NCBI GenBank assembly: GCA_020072585.1
Contig: JAIQGL010000007.1
Location: forward strand, 102,086-166,085
Length of the DNA stretch: 64,000 nt
Reading direction: 5' to 3'
Origin: Terriglobia bacterium
GTDB lineage: Bacteria > Acidobacteriota > Terriglobia > Terriglobales > Acidobacteriaceae
The notes beneath the pieces were generated by a model, which had not been told where the DNA came from, made no database searches, and saw only the letters and a program-made list of their open reading frames with translations. This document shows, in pieces, positions 24,849 to 34,569 of the stretch (positions within the stretch are counted from its first letter, which is position 1; each line of letters opens with the position of its first letter). The position numbers and the translations under genes are program-made.

Positions 24849-26225
24849 ATGAAAGCAAAAAAAATTGCTCTTATTATAGGTGTGATCTTGCTGTTGGGCG
24901 CGATGGTTGGCTTTACCGTCAACCAAAGCCAGAAAAACGTGGTTACGGTGCAAAGCGGCAAGGTCTTCCGGCAGGATATCTCTTCCCAGGTAACTGCTTC
25001 AGGCCAGATCAAACCTAAAACAATCGTGAACGTGGGCGCCAACGCCATGGGCCGGATCGTTCGCTTGTTCGTCAAGGAAGGCGAGAAGGTCAAGAAAGGC
25101 CAGGTCCTGGCCCAACTGGAAAACGTACAGTCCGCGGCTGACGTGGATATGACTCGCGCCACCCTTACCAGCAGCCAGACCGATGCCGTTGCCGCTGAAG
25201 CCGCGCTCAATACCGCGCAGGCACAGCTCAAAAGCAGCGCCGCCGATCTTTCCCGCGCCAAGCTTGAGTTTGAACGCGCGCAAAGCCTCTATAAAGACCA
25301 GCTGATTTCCAAAGCCGACTTTGACACCAAGAAAGCCGCCTTTGAAGTCGCTGACGCAGTGCATGCCCAGGACGTGGCCCGCGTCGCGCAAAACAAAGCG
25401 CAGGTCGACTCCGCTCATGGACGTGTAGGCCAGGCGCGCGCACAGCTCACCCGCGTGAGTGACATTCTCAGCAAAACCACCTATTCCGCGCCCTTCAATG
25501 GCACGGTCACAAACCTTCCCGTTCATGAAGGTGAAACCGTGGTGATGGGCATCCAGAACTCTCCCGGCAGCACCTTGATGACCGTAGCGGATATGTCTGT
25601 AATTACCGCTGAAGTCCAGGTGGATGAAACCGATATCGTCAACGTAAAGCTGGACCAGCCCGCAGAAGTCACCATTGACGCGATTCCCAACCAGACTTTC
25701 AAAGGCAAGGTCACTGAAATCGGTGATAACGCCATCATCCGCTCCACCGGCGTCTCCACTTCACAAAGCCTTGCCGGCAGCCAGGAAGCCAAAGATTTCA
25801 AGGTCGTCATTACCCTGATTGACCCGCCGGTGAACCTGCGTCCCGGACTCTCCGCCACCGCCAAGATCACCACCGGCCAGGCGCAGAACGCGGTTGCCAT
25901 TCCCATCCAGGCGCTCACCATGCGCGATAAGAATGACCTGCAGGCGCAGAAAACTCCGAGTAAGCCCGTGGACAAAACCGCCCCTGCGCCGCCGCCCGGA
26001 AAAAAGGAAAACACTGATGTTCAGGGCGTTTTTGTCATCAAGAACAAAAAGGCCGAGTTCCATGAAGTTGTGACCGGACTGACCGGCACCACGGAAATCC
26101 AGGTGAAAAGCGGCCTGAATGAAGGCGACGAAATCATCACCGGCAGCTACAAAGTCCTTAAAACCCTGCGCAACGGCGCCGGCGTGAAAGTAGATAATTC
26201 TCTGGCAAATAAGTCGGAGTCGTAA
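24849..26225 (+). CDS. HlyD/MacA-type periplasmic efflux adaptor
   Basis: A 458-residue membrane fusion protein that links an inner-membrane ABC or RND pump to an outer-membrane channel. A single N-terminal membrane anchor (IALIIGVILLLGAMVGFTV) is followed by a biotinyl-lipoyl half (GRIVRLFVKEGEKVKKGQVLA). A long helical hairpin rich in Ala, Gln and Lys follows (~95-205), then the second lipoyl half and beta-barrel (APFNGTVTNLPVHEGETV; VDETDIVNVKLDQPAEVTID). A Pro/Lys-rich insert (KTPSKPVDKTAPAPPPGKK) near 370 is unusual. The ATPase gene follows 73 bases later, as in macAB loci. Confidence 0.9.
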   Translation: MKAKKIALIIGVILLLGAMVGFTVNQSQKNVVTVQSGKVFRQDISSQVTASGQIKPKTIVNVGANAMGRIVRLFVKEGEKVKKGQVLAQLENVQSAADVDMTRATLTSSQTDAVAAEAALNTAQAQLKSSAADLSRAKLEFERAQSLYKDQLISKADFDTKKAAFEVADAVHAQDVARVAQNKAQVDSAHGRVGQARAQLTRVSDILSKTTYSAPFNGTVTNLPVHEGETVVMGIQNSPGSTLMTVADMSVITAEVQVDETDIVNVKLDQPAEVTIDAIPNQTFKGKVTEIGDNAIIRSTGVSTSQSLAGSQEAKDFKVVITLIDPPVNLRPGLSATAKITTGQAQNAVAIPIQALTMRDKNDLQAQKTPSKPVDKTAPAPPPGKKENTDVQGVFVIKNKKAEFHEVVTGLTGTTEIQVKSGLNEGDEIITGSYKVLKTLRNGAGVKVDNSLANKSES

Positions 26226-26298
26226 ACTCCAGCGCCTTTCTTACGTCTAACAAAGTAGAGAGTGGGGTTCTCGGGTGGCAGCAGACCAGGAGAAAAGA

Positions 26299-27051
26299 AT
26301 GGCAACCCAAGTCGCCGATATTTCGGAAGCGATCATCGCACCGCCAAGTGACTGTATCATCTGCACGGAAGACCTCTGGAAGACCTACCAGATGGGCACG
26401 GAGCAGGTGCACGCGCTGCGCGGCGTCAACCTGCGGATTGATCGCGGCGAATACGTTGCCATCATGGGCCCGTCAGGCTCCGGCAAATCCACGCTCATGA
26501 ACCTCATCGGCTGCCTGGATACGCCCACCAAAGGCCGCTACTGGCTCAACAGCAACCTGGTCAGTGAGCTCGATGACGATGAACTCGCGCGTATCCGCAA
26601 TAAAGAAATCGGCTTCGTTTTTCAGACGTTCAACCTGCTGGCCCGCGCCACCGCACTGCACAACGTCGAGCTGCCTCTGATCTATAGCGGCACGCCCGCA
26701 GACGAACGCATCTCCCGCGCCAAAGCCGCTCTGGAGGCCGTGGACCTGGGCGAGCGCATGAACCACAAGCCCAACGAGCTCTCCGGCGGACAGCGCCAGC
26801 GCGTTGCCATTGCCCGCGCCCTGGTCAACAATCCATCCATCATCCTGGCCGACGAGCCAACCGGCAACCTGGATTCCCAGACCGGCAACGAAATCATGAA
26901 GCTGATGGAAGAGCTGCACAAAAAAGGTAACACCATCGTGCTGGTCACCCATGAGGCTGACATCGCCGAACACGCTTATCGCGTGGTCCACATCAAAGAC
27001 GGCGTGGTCGCCAGCGACGAACGCAAAAGCAGAATCGCCCCTCCGGAATAA
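26299..27051 (+). CDS. MacB/LolD-type ABC transporter ATPase
   Basis: A 250-residue ATP-binding protein. Walker A is GPSGSGKST, the signature is LSGGQRQR, Walker B is [11 protein letters not shown] and the switch His lies in LVTHE. The sequence type is that of lipoprotein-release/macrolide-efflux ATPases (LolD, MacB N-domain, FtsE-like). The ATG at 26299 has AGGAG six bases upstream; a GTG at 26275 is less likely. The adaptor gene precedes it, but no permease follows: the next gene runs the other way. The ADOP permease 5 kb downstream could be a partner, or the permease may lie elsewhere. Confidence 0.92.
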   Translation: MATQVADISEAIIAPPSDCIICTEDLWKTYQMGTEQVHALRGVNLRIDRGEYVAIMGPSGSGKSTLMNLIGCLDTPTKGRYWLNSNLVSELDDDELARIRNKEIGFVFQTFNLLARATALHNVELPLIYSGTPADERISRAKAALEAVDLGERMNHKPNELSGGQRQRVAIARALVNNPSIILADEPTGNLDSQTGNEIMKLMEELHKKGNTIVLVTHEADIAEHAYRVVHIKDGVVASDERKSRIAPPE

Positions 27052-27133
27052 CCCAGCCGCAGATTGCGCAGATAGCCGCAGATTGAATAGAGAGAGGGAG
27101 CGCAGAACGCGTTCCTTCTTTCAGTTTTGTACC

Positions 27134-28897
27134 TCAGGGCTTTGCTTCGGTCACCTTCAGTTCGGCGTTTTCTGAGCCGATCAGCCCCGTGCGTTCGTCG
27201 CGCACGGCCAGGCGCAGAAGATAACTGCCTTCGCCCAGATTGAATGACGCGCGGCACGGCAGGTTGGTACGCAGGACCTGGTTGTAAGCATCGGGCTTGA
27301 GCGCAGTGGTCACGTCTGAAGCTTCTGTCCGGAGCGGCACGCCTTTCTCCGAGTAAACCTCGACTGCGCATTTCACTATGGCGTGCTCCAATCCGTCCTC
27401 TCCGTGCTGGAAGCTGAGAGCATGGGGATCAACGGCAAAGTCGACCAGCACTTTGTTGCCTGTCTTCTCTGACGGCGGCAGCACACGGGCCTGAAACAGC
27501 AGCGCCGTGGACGCCGGCGTTTCCGGCGAGAGCGCCTGAATGAGATCATGCGCACGCTGTTTGGGGTCTTCGCGCAGGTAGCTGGCGGGATCGATGGCGA
27601 AATATCCGATGCGATAACGCAGCTTCACGTCAGCGCGGGCCGTCTTGATCTGGATCTTGCGAAAGCGGCCATCCCATTCCCTGCTGGTGGGATAGTAGCC
27701 CAGCGTGTAATAGGTTGCGCCATCGTCCATGCTGGCCAGGACGGCCTTATCGAGATCATTGTTGTTATAGAACGCCTTGCCGCCAGTCCTTTCCGCCAGC
27801 GTGTTCATCGTGCCGTGGGCCGCCAGAAGTTCGTCAGAAAGATTGGCGGCGACCGGTTCAAGACCAACACCGGAGCCGTCACTGTAACCGCCGCCCAGCG
27901 GATGCTTGCTGGCGCCGCTGGCTTCCAGAAAACTCAAGGTCGCCATGCCACGCGCGTCCACGGGATAGACCGCGACCTGCGCGCTCATCAGTGAGTCCGC
28001 CATGCGGGCAAGCTGGGGCTCATAGTTGCGCTCTGAAGCCTGGCCTCTCAGCTTCATTTTTCCGTCAACATTGAGCGCCAGGGGAAACGACGCGGAGAGC
28101 CAGATCAGGTTTTTGCGTCCCGGATACGCCGAGAGGGCTTGTGCGATCGCCTGCAATGCCTTCAGCGTGACTGCCACTCGATCATCCGCGCCGAAAGAAG
28201 CTGCGATCTGCGTGAAACGCAGATACGACTGCAGAGTTTGAAGCGAGGGTGCGACAGTGGTAAGGATGAAAGCTTGCGATATAGGGTCCCCTACCGGGTT
28301 TTTCAGCTGCTGTGGAGGACGGTCTCTATAGTTCTTAAGCGCATCCCGCAAAACCGCTGGATCGCTGGTGAAGTCCTGCAGCATCTGCAGCTTTGCTCCC
28401 AGCGCATAAATCGCCACTGGCCGGCCCGGCGGCAGCTTCTGCAGGACCTTGAACATCTCTTCGCGCACGTTGTGCTGATTGATCAGGGTTGAGTTCAGCG
28501 CGTCCACAAGAATTACGTTGAGAGGCCCGGTGGCCCGATACGCGGGAACATTGGTGAACAGATGTTCAGCAGGCCGAGGCGCAGGCGGTGGCGCTGAAGC
28601 GGCAGGCTCGCTTACCTCCGTGGGATGTTGAAAGCTGAAGCTGCGGACTTGCTGCGCGCTTCCCTCATCCAGAAGAGTGAAGTCGCCGGCCTTGAGGTCA
28701 GTGACGGGATTGCCATTGCGGTCTGTAGCCACAACGTCCACGACGACCATTCGCGTGGTTGCGCGCATGACCGTAGCCGACTCATAGACAGGTGTGGTTT
28801 GCGTCTGTATCGGTTGGGTTTGTGCAGAAAGATGACTGGTGAAAATCAGAAGCAGCAACGGACTTGTGCAAAGGAGACGCCGGAGATGGATAGGCAT
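27134..28897 (-). CDS. Secreted VWFA-related acidobacterial domain protein
   Basis: A 587-residue exported protein of the VWFA-related family expanded in Acidobacteriota. It has a signal peptide (LCTSPLLLLIFTSHLSAQ), a beta-rich N-terminal part (VVVDVVATDRNGNPVTDLKAGDF) and a von Willebrand A-like domain from about residue 125 (LNVILVDALNSTLINQHNVR). A conserved YTLGYYPTSREWDGRFRKIQI segment follows, and the C-terminal region forms Ig-like strands. The metal-ion-dependent adhesion motif is only partly recognisable. The ATG at 28897 has GGAGG close upstream. Function is unknown beyond a presumed adhesive or scaffold role outside the inner membrane. Confidence 0.88.
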   Translation of the reverse strand: MPIHLRRLLCTSPLLLLIFTSHLSAQTQPIQTQTTPVYESATVMRATTRMVVVDVVATDRNGNPVTDLKAGDFTLLDEGSAQQVRSFSFQHPTEVSEPAASAPPPAPRPAEHLFTNVPAYRATGPLNVILVDALNSTLINQHNVREEMFKVLQKLPPGRPVAIYALGAKLQMLQDFTSDPAVLRDALKNYRDRPPQQLKNPVGDPISQAFILTTVAPSLQTLQSYLRFTQIAASFGADDRVAVTLKALQAIAQALSAYPGRKNLIWLSASFPLALNVDGKMKLRGQASERNYEPQLARMADSLMSAQVAVYPVDARGMATLSFLEASGASKHPLGGGYSDGSGVGLEPVAANLSDELLAAHGTMNTLAERTGGKAFYNNNDLDKAVLASMDDGATYYTLGYYPTSREWDGRFRKIQIKTARADVKLRYRIGYFAIDPASYLREDPKQRAHDLIQALSPETPASTALLFQARVLPPSEKTGNKVLVDFAVDPHALSFQHGEDGLEHAIVKCAVEVYSEKGVPLRTEASDVTTALKPDAYNQVLRTNLPCRASFNLGEGSYLLRLAVRDERTGLIGSENAELKVTEAKP

Positions 28898-28993
28898 GGA
28901 TCCTCCGGGCCTTATAGAAGCACATGACAGGCCAAACTCGTGTCACGACATTTTCTTGATTTTGCACAACTGCGTCAGCATCGCAGCGTGCAA

Positions 28994-29153
28994 TGCGTCC
29001 CAGCATGGTGGTTTTCAGCCAGACACTGTGGCTGATTTGGGCCGGAATACCACTCGCCAGAAAAAGAAGCCCAAAAAGCAGGACGGTGTGCCAGATCGGA
29101 GCAACCAGCCGTGATGGCTCGTCTCCGTTTTTCGGTATTGCCGATGTTGCCAA
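28994..29153 (-). pseudogene. Remnant of a CPBP-type intramembrane protease N-terminus
   Basis: Read from a TTG at 29153, the frame gives SRLVAPIWHTVLLFGLLFLASG, which resembles the first membrane segment of CPBP (CAAX-like) intramembrane proteases. After about 50 residues the likeness stops, and neither the EExxxR nor other catalytic motifs follow. It looks like a decayed fragment. The rest of the 28898-29247 gap holds nothing else recognisable. Confidence 0.3.
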
Positions 29154-29247
29154 GAGCTATTTCTTATCACATTCAGCGCGGGGTGAGGAGTATAGAATGA
29201 TGGCGCTCGTTTGCATCCAAGCCGCAGAAAAAAATGGAAGGGGTTGA

Positions 29248-30678
29248 ATGGCTGAGGAAACCGTCACACCAAAATCACAGTTGCGCCGCGCCATGGGCTT
29301 CTGGGACGTGTTGCTGTTCAACATCGCCGCCGTGCTGGGCCCGCGCTGGATTGCCGCGGCCGCACACAACGGCTCGTCTTCCATCAGCCTGTGGGTGCTG
29401 GCGGCGGTGTTCTTTTTTCTGCCCACGGCGCTGATCATCATTGAGCTTTCCACGCGCTATCCGGCGGAGGGCGGGCTCTATGTGTGGAGCAAGGAGGCGT
29501 TCGGCGATTTCCACGGCTTTGTGGCGGGATGGTCCTACTGGATCTACACCTTCTTTTATTTTCCCGGACTGCTCACGGCGAGCGTCGCCATGTCTGTATA
29601 CATTGGCGGACCAAAGTACGGGTGGCTGGCAAGCAATCCCAGATATTTGCTTTGGGCGTCCCTGGCGCTGCTGGTAACAGCGGTACTCTTCAATATCATT
29701 GGATTAGACATCGGCAAGTGGCTACAGAACGCCGGCGGCGTCTCCACGTATGTTCCACTGCTGATGCTGGTAGGGATCGGGACCTATCTAGCGATGCATC
29801 GCGGCAGCTCCACGCACTTTTCCTGGCATTCGATCCTGCTTGACTGGCCGCCGGACATCGACAAGCTCAATTTCTGGTCGAACATTGCCTTTGCTTTTAC
29901 AGGAATGGAGCTGGTATGCGCCATGAGCGAAGAGGTGCGCGATCCACGCAAAACCTTTCCCCGGGCCCTCTATGCTTCCACGGGGCTGATCGCTGTGATC
30001 TACGTGGTGGGCACCATGGGGCTGCTGTGGCTCCTGCCCGCGGAGCAGATCGATCCGCGCAACGGAGTGTTCCAGGGAATTACTCTTGGTTCCGCGACGC
30101 TGGGGATCGCGTGGTTCGGCATGCTGGCGGCTTTGCTGGTGACGGTGGGCAATGCCGGCGGAGTTGGCGCAACGGTGGCAGGAGTTGCGCGTGTGCCCTT
30201 CGTGGCCGGAATTGACAACTACCTTCCTTCTTATTTCGGCAAGATCCATCCCAAATGGAAGACACCCTACATTTCCATCTTGATTCAGGCCGTTATCTCA
30301 GCGGCGATTCTGGTGTTGTCGCAAATTAACGCCACTGTCATAGGCGCCTACCAATTTCTGGTATCGATGTCAGTGATTCTTTACTTCATCCCGTTCTTGT
30401 ATATGTATGGTGCGGCAATCAAATTGTCCTACCGTCCGGACCGCGATGCTCTGGGGCAGGCCGTGCTGGTTCCCGGCGGCAAAGCAGGAATCTGGATTGC
30501 CGGATCTCTTGCCTTCCTGATTACGCTGGGCTCAATGGTACTGGCGGCGATCCCGCCGGGCGGGGAAAACAAGTTTCTCTTCGAGGCGAAGCTGGTGGGG
30601 GCCACGGTGGCCTTTGTGGGAACGGGATTGATTCTCTATTGGCGCGGCGCAAGAAAGAAAGCCAAGGGCGGCATTTAA
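29248..30678 (+). CDS. APC superfamily amino acid permease
   Basis: A 476-residue permease with about twelve membrane segments. The first-helix signature (GFWDVLLFNIAAVLGPRWIAAAA) and ELSTRYPAEGGLYVWSKEAFGDFHGF match the amino acid-polyamine-organocation superfamily. The helix-6 region NIAFAFTGMELVCAMSEEVRDPRKTFPRA is also typical. It imports or exchanges an amino acid across the inner membrane, but specificity cannot be read. The ATG at 29248 lies after AAGGGG. It is a single gene; no enzyme for a particular amino acid is adjacent. Confidence 0.9.
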   Translation: MAEETVTPKSQLRRAMGFWDVLLFNIAAVLGPRWIAAAAHNGSSSISLWVLAAVFFFLPTALIIIELSTRYPAEGGLYVWSKEAFGDFHGFVAGWSYWIYTFFYFPGLLTASVAMSVYIGGPKYGWLASNPRYLLWASLALLVTAVLFNIIGLDIGKWLQNAGGVSTYVPLLMLVGIGTYLAMHRGSSTHFSWHSILLDWPPDIDKLNFWSNIAFAFTGMELVCAMSEEVRDPRKTFPRALYASTGLIAVIYVVGTMGLLWLLPAEQIDPRNGVFQGITLGSATLGIAWFGMLAALLVTVGNAGGVGATVAGVARVPFVAGIDNYLPSYFGKIHPKWKTPYISILIQAVISAAILVLSQINATVIGAYQFLVSMSVILYFIPFLYMYGAAIKLSYRPDRDALGQAVLVPGGKAGIWIAGSLAFLITLGSMVLAAIPPGGENKFLFEAKLVGATVAFVGTGLILYWRGARKKAKGGI

Positions 30679-30736
30679 GCACCGGAACCGCCCGTTCATT
30701 GACAGCACGGGACCGCCAAGGCAGAATCTCTAGGTG

Positions 30737-31935
30737 ATGCGCCCTTTTTTTTGTAGTGTGCTTGTTCTGTGCTTCTCCCTTGGGGCTTTTGCTCAAAAGA
30801 ACTCTTACATCTTTGTCTGGGGAGGCGATGACGCAAAAAAAGACAAAGACTTTCTTGCTGTCCTCAATGCTGACGCGCAATCGCCCGACTATGGAAAGGT
30901 AGTTGCCTCCGTGGCGGTTCCAGGTCCAAGCGGCACGCCGCACCACACGGAAGCAGAGATGCCGCTGGGCGGCTTTCTCCTGGCAGACGCGTTTGAAAGC
31001 GGACAAACCAGCTTGTTCGACTTGCGCAAACCTCTACAGCCGCGGCTGTAACCACTTTCGGCGACATGAACGGTTACATGCATCCACACACCTATACGCG
31101 CCTGCCCAACGGACACATATTGGCAACGTTCCAGTATCACGGCGGCCACGAGCCAAAGTCGGATGGCGGTGGACTGGTTGAGTTCACGCAGAAAGGCAAA
31201 TTCATCCGCGCAGGCAGCGCCATGGATCCATCGGTAAAAGACGAACCGATCCGCCCTTACAGCGTTGTGAACCTGCCAAAGTTGGACCGTGCAGTGAGCA
31301 CAAATACCTCCATGCACTTCCCCACGGACGGAAAGACGCACACCATCCAGATCTGGCGACTCTCCGGCCTCAAGTTGCTGCGCACCGTGGCACTGCCTAC
31401 TGGTCCGGGCGGAACAGAGCAGCTATTGCCCGGCGAACCTCATCTTCTCAGTGACGGCAAGACAGTACTCATACACACATTTTCCTGCGGTCTCTATGCA
31501 CTGAATGGAATTGACGGCGACAATCCTCAGGTTCGCCACGCGTACAGCTTTGACGGCAAATTTTGCGGCGTCCCACTGCTCATTGGCCACTACTGGATTC
31601 AGACTCTTTCCACGGCACACTCCGTCGCAGCCTATGACATTTCTGATCTCGTGCACATCCGTGAAGTCTCGCGAGTAACGCTCAATGACAAGCAGTCTCC
31701 GCACTGGATAGCTGCTGACTTAGACGGCAGGCGCATCCTGCTCAACTCCGGCGAGTACGCTGACCATCGCATGTATATTGTGAACTTTGATCCGGCGACA
31801 GGCGCTTTGCAGCTGGACGAGAAATTTCGCGATCCCGGAAGCGACCAGCCCGGCGTGAGCATGGACGGCAAAACATGGCCGCATGGATTCGCCGGCGATG
31901 CCTATGGACATGGAGCGGTCTTTTCAAGGGAGTAA
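30737..31935 (+). pseudogene. Selenium-binding protein (SBP56)-like gene with a frameshift
   Basis: Two reading frames together make one protein of about 400 residues of the SBP56/methanethiol-oxidase family. The first (30737-31051) has a signal peptide and YIFVWGGDDAKKDKDFLAVLN ... PHHTEAE ... LFDLRKP. It stops at TAA 31049. The second continues in another frame, VTTFGDMNGYMHPHTYTRLPNG, through the conserved HGGHEPK and to GAVFSRE at 31935. One added base (or two lost) near 31040-31050 restores continuity. The homology resumes without a gap, so this is a recent mutation or a sequence error; an ATG at 31066 could give a truncated product. Confidence 0.75.
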
Positions 31936-32097
31936 AGTCGGAGCAGGTCTGACACCACGGATACCTGGCCCAGTCCTCCAATTTTTTCTGCAACTTCTTT
32001 CTTTCCGCGGACGTATTAATAAAAGACCGTGCAAGGCAGTCATATACACGTGTGTCCGCCTGGAAGCCGGGGGCACGACAAGAGGGGACCTTTGCCC

Positions 32098-34569
32098 ATG
32101 GGATATGTCCAGTCTCAACTCAAACAGGTATTGCGCCGCCTCAGCCGTGCGCCAATGTTTACTGCCGTAACTCTTATCACTCTGGCTGCGGGCGTGGGAG
32201 CCAACACCGTGGTTTTCAGCGTGCTTGAGGGCATCCTGATCAAACCGCTGCCGTATCCACAAGCTGAGCAACTGGTGAGCGTGGCCCATGCAGCGCCTGG
32301 CATCAACATCAAGGAGTTGCCCGGAGCGCCTTCCAATTACTTCATCTACCGCGACCAGAACCGCACCATGCAGGACATTGGGATGATGACCAATGATTCC
32401 GGAAGCGTAACCGGAGTGGCCGAGCCGGAGCAGGTAAGAGTATTGCGCGTGACAGACGGCCTGACTTCGATCCTGGGAGCAACGCCCATGCTGGGACGCG
32501 GGTTCACGCGGCAGGATGACACACCCGGCAGCCCGGAAACAGCGCTGCTGATGTACGGTTACTGGCAGCGCAAGTTCGGCGGGAACCGTGACGTAGTAGG
32601 CCAGACGATCAAGTTGGATGGCAAGCCGCGGCAGATCATCGGCGTGCTGCCGGCCAGCTTTCACTTCTTTGATCAGGAAGATCCTGCTCTGCTGATTCCC
32701 TTCCAATTTGATCGCAATAAAATTTTTCTCGGGAACTTCAGCTACTTCGGCGTGGCAAGACTTAAACCGGGCGTAACCATTGAACAGGCCAGCGCGGACG
32801 TGGCGCGCATGCTACCCATCGTCGGCCAGAGTTTTCCCGCGCCGCCGGGGTTCAGCGTGAAGATGTTTGAAGACGCCCACCTGGGGCCAAACATCACGCC
32901 GCTGAAAAACAGAGTGGTGGGAGACGTGGGCAAGGTGCTCTGGGTGCTGATGGGATCGATTGCGCTTGTGCTGTTGATCGCATGCGCCAACGTGGCCAAC
33001 CTGGTGTTGGTGCGTGTGGATGGGCGCCGCCAGGAACTGGCCATCCGTGCCGCTCTGGGTGCAGGGTGGAGCCGGATTGCGACAGAGCTGATGTTTGAGA
33101 GCCTTGTACTGGGCCTGCTGGGCGGATTGTTGGGACTGGGCCTGGCATTTGGCGCTCTGCGCTTTCTGGTGGCGATTGCACCCAAAGGGCTGCCACGCAT
33201 CCATGAGATTGGCATTGACGGCACGGTGCTTCTGTTTACTTTTTCTGCGGCGCTGCTGGCCAGCATACTCTTTGGCTGCATTCCCATCTTTAAATATGCA
33301 GGAGCGCGCCTGGCCACGGGCCTGCGTGAAGGCGCCAGAGGCTCAAGCCAGAGCCGTGACCAGCATCGCGCACGCAGCGTGCTGGTGGTGGTGCAGGTGG
33401 CGCTGGCCCTGGTGCTGCTCATCTGCTCCGGGCTCATGGCGCGAACGTTTGCCGCTTTGACCAAAGTCCAGCCGGGCTTCCGGGTGCCGGAATCAATCCA
33501 GCTCTTTTCACTCTCGATCCCCAAGAGCGAAGTTGCCGAAGACGAAAACGTTGCGCGCAAGCTGGAAGAGATGCTCCGCAAGGTGGAAGCGGTGCCGGGC
33601 ATAACGTCCGCGGGAATTTCAACAAGCATCCCGATGGACGGCAACAGCAGCATGGATCCGGTTTTTGCGGAAGACCACTCGTATCGTCCGGGCGAACTTC
33701 CCGCCATCCGCCGGTTCAAGTACATGTCTCCGGGATTCCTTGAAACCATGGGCATACCGCTCGCCGCGGGCCGCAATATCACGTGGACGGACCTCTACAA
33801 CAAAACTCCGGTGGCGCTGGTGTCAGAAAATATGGCCCGCGAGATGTGGCACTCTTCCGCGGCGGCGCTGGGCAAGCGCGTGCGCGTGGGAAACAATGAC
33901 GAATGGAGAGAAATTGTAGGCGTGGTGACCGATGTCTATGACGATGGCGTAAACCAGGAAGCTGCAAAGTCGGCTTACTGGCCCCTGCTGATGAATAATT
34001 TTGAAGGCGAGAAGGTACAGGCGGTACGCGATGTGTCATTTGCCTTGCGCACGCCTCGCGCCGGAACAGAAGGCCTGATGAAAGAAGTGCGCCAGGCCGT
34101 CTGGTCAGTGGACCCGAACATTCCGCTCGCCGAGGTCCACACCGAGGAGTATTACTATCGCACCTCCATGGCACGCACTTCTTTTACTCTGCTCATGCTG
34201 GCTGTTGCGGGCGGGATGGCCCTGCTTCTGGGCACGGTGGGCATTTATGGCGTGATTGCCTATTCGGTTTCACAGCGCACGCGCGAGATCGGGATCCGCA
34301 TGGCGCTGGGCGCGCAACGGCAGGAGTTGACCGGTATGTTCGTCCGGCACGGGCTGTTGCTCACTGCAATCGGCGTGGCCTTTGGACTGGTTGCGGCGGC
34401 GCTCTCCATGCGCTTCCTTTCGTCTCTGCTGTTTGGCGTGAAGCCGGTGGACTTGATCACGTATGCTGCTGTGTCATTGGGCATGGCGGCAACCGCCATG
34501 CTGGCAAGCTATCTGCCGTCACGCAGAGCGGCAACGGTGGACCCGGTGGAGGCACTGCGCGGGGAATAG
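32098..34569 (+). CDS. MacB-like ABC transporter permease (ADOP type)
   Basis: An 823-residue permease of the duplicated FtsX/MacB type common in Acidobacteriota (ADOP family). Each half has a membrane anchor, a large periplasmic MacB_PCD domain and an FtsX block. The first anchor is TAVTLITLAAGVGANTVVFSVL; an FtsX block starts at VLWVLMGSIALVLLIACANVANL. A second anchor is SVLVVVQVALALVLLICSGL, and the last block ends in DPVEALRGE, a typical terminus. The ATG at 32098 follows AGAGGGG; earlier in-frame codons look non-coding. It has no ATPase of its own. It converges on the next gene, and the two coding ends overlap by 61 bases. Confidence 0.88.
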   Translation: MGYVQSQLKQVLRRLSRAPMFTAVTLITLAAGVGANTVVFSVLEGILIKPLPYPQAEQLVSVAHAAPGINIKELPGAPSNYFIYRDQNRTMQDIGMMTNDSGSVTGVAEPEQVRVLRVTDGLTSILGATPMLGRGFTRQDDTPGSPETALLMYGYWQRKFGGNRDVVGQTIKLDGKPRQIIGVLPASFHFFDQEDPALLIPFQFDRNKIFLGNFSYFGVARLKPGVTIEQASADVARMLPIVGQSFPAPPGFSVKMFEDAHLGPNITPLKNRVVGDVGKVLWVLMGSIALVLLIACANVANLVLVRVDGRRQELAIRAALGAGWSRIATELMFESLVLGLLGGLLGLGLAFGALRFLVAIAPKGLPRIHEIGIDGTVLLFTFSAALLASILFGCIPIFKYAGARLATGLREGARGSSQSRDQHRARSVLVVVQVALALVLLICSGLMARTFAALTKVQPGFRVPESIQLFSLSIPKSEVAEDENVARKLEEMLRKVEAVPGITSAGISTSIPMDGNSSMDPVFAEDHSYRPGELPAIRRFKYMSPGFLETMGIPLAAGRNITWTDLYNKTPVALVSENMAREMWHSSAAALGKRVRVGNNDEWREIVGVVTDVYDDGVNQEAAKSAYWPLLMNNFEGEKVQAVRDVSFALRTPRAGTEGLMKEVRQAVWSVDPNIPLAEVHTEEYYYRTSMARTSFTLLMLAVAGGMALLLGTVGIYGVIAYSVSQRTREIGIRMALGAQRQELTGMFVRHGLLLTAIGVAFGLVAAALSMRFLSSLLFGVKPVDLITYAAVSLGMAATAMLASYLPSRRAATVDPVEALRGE

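Noticed and set aside
24716..25261. Minus-strand frame at the start of the efflux adaptor gene
   Set aside because: It is antisense to a clear HlyD-type gene and shows only mirrored codon bias.
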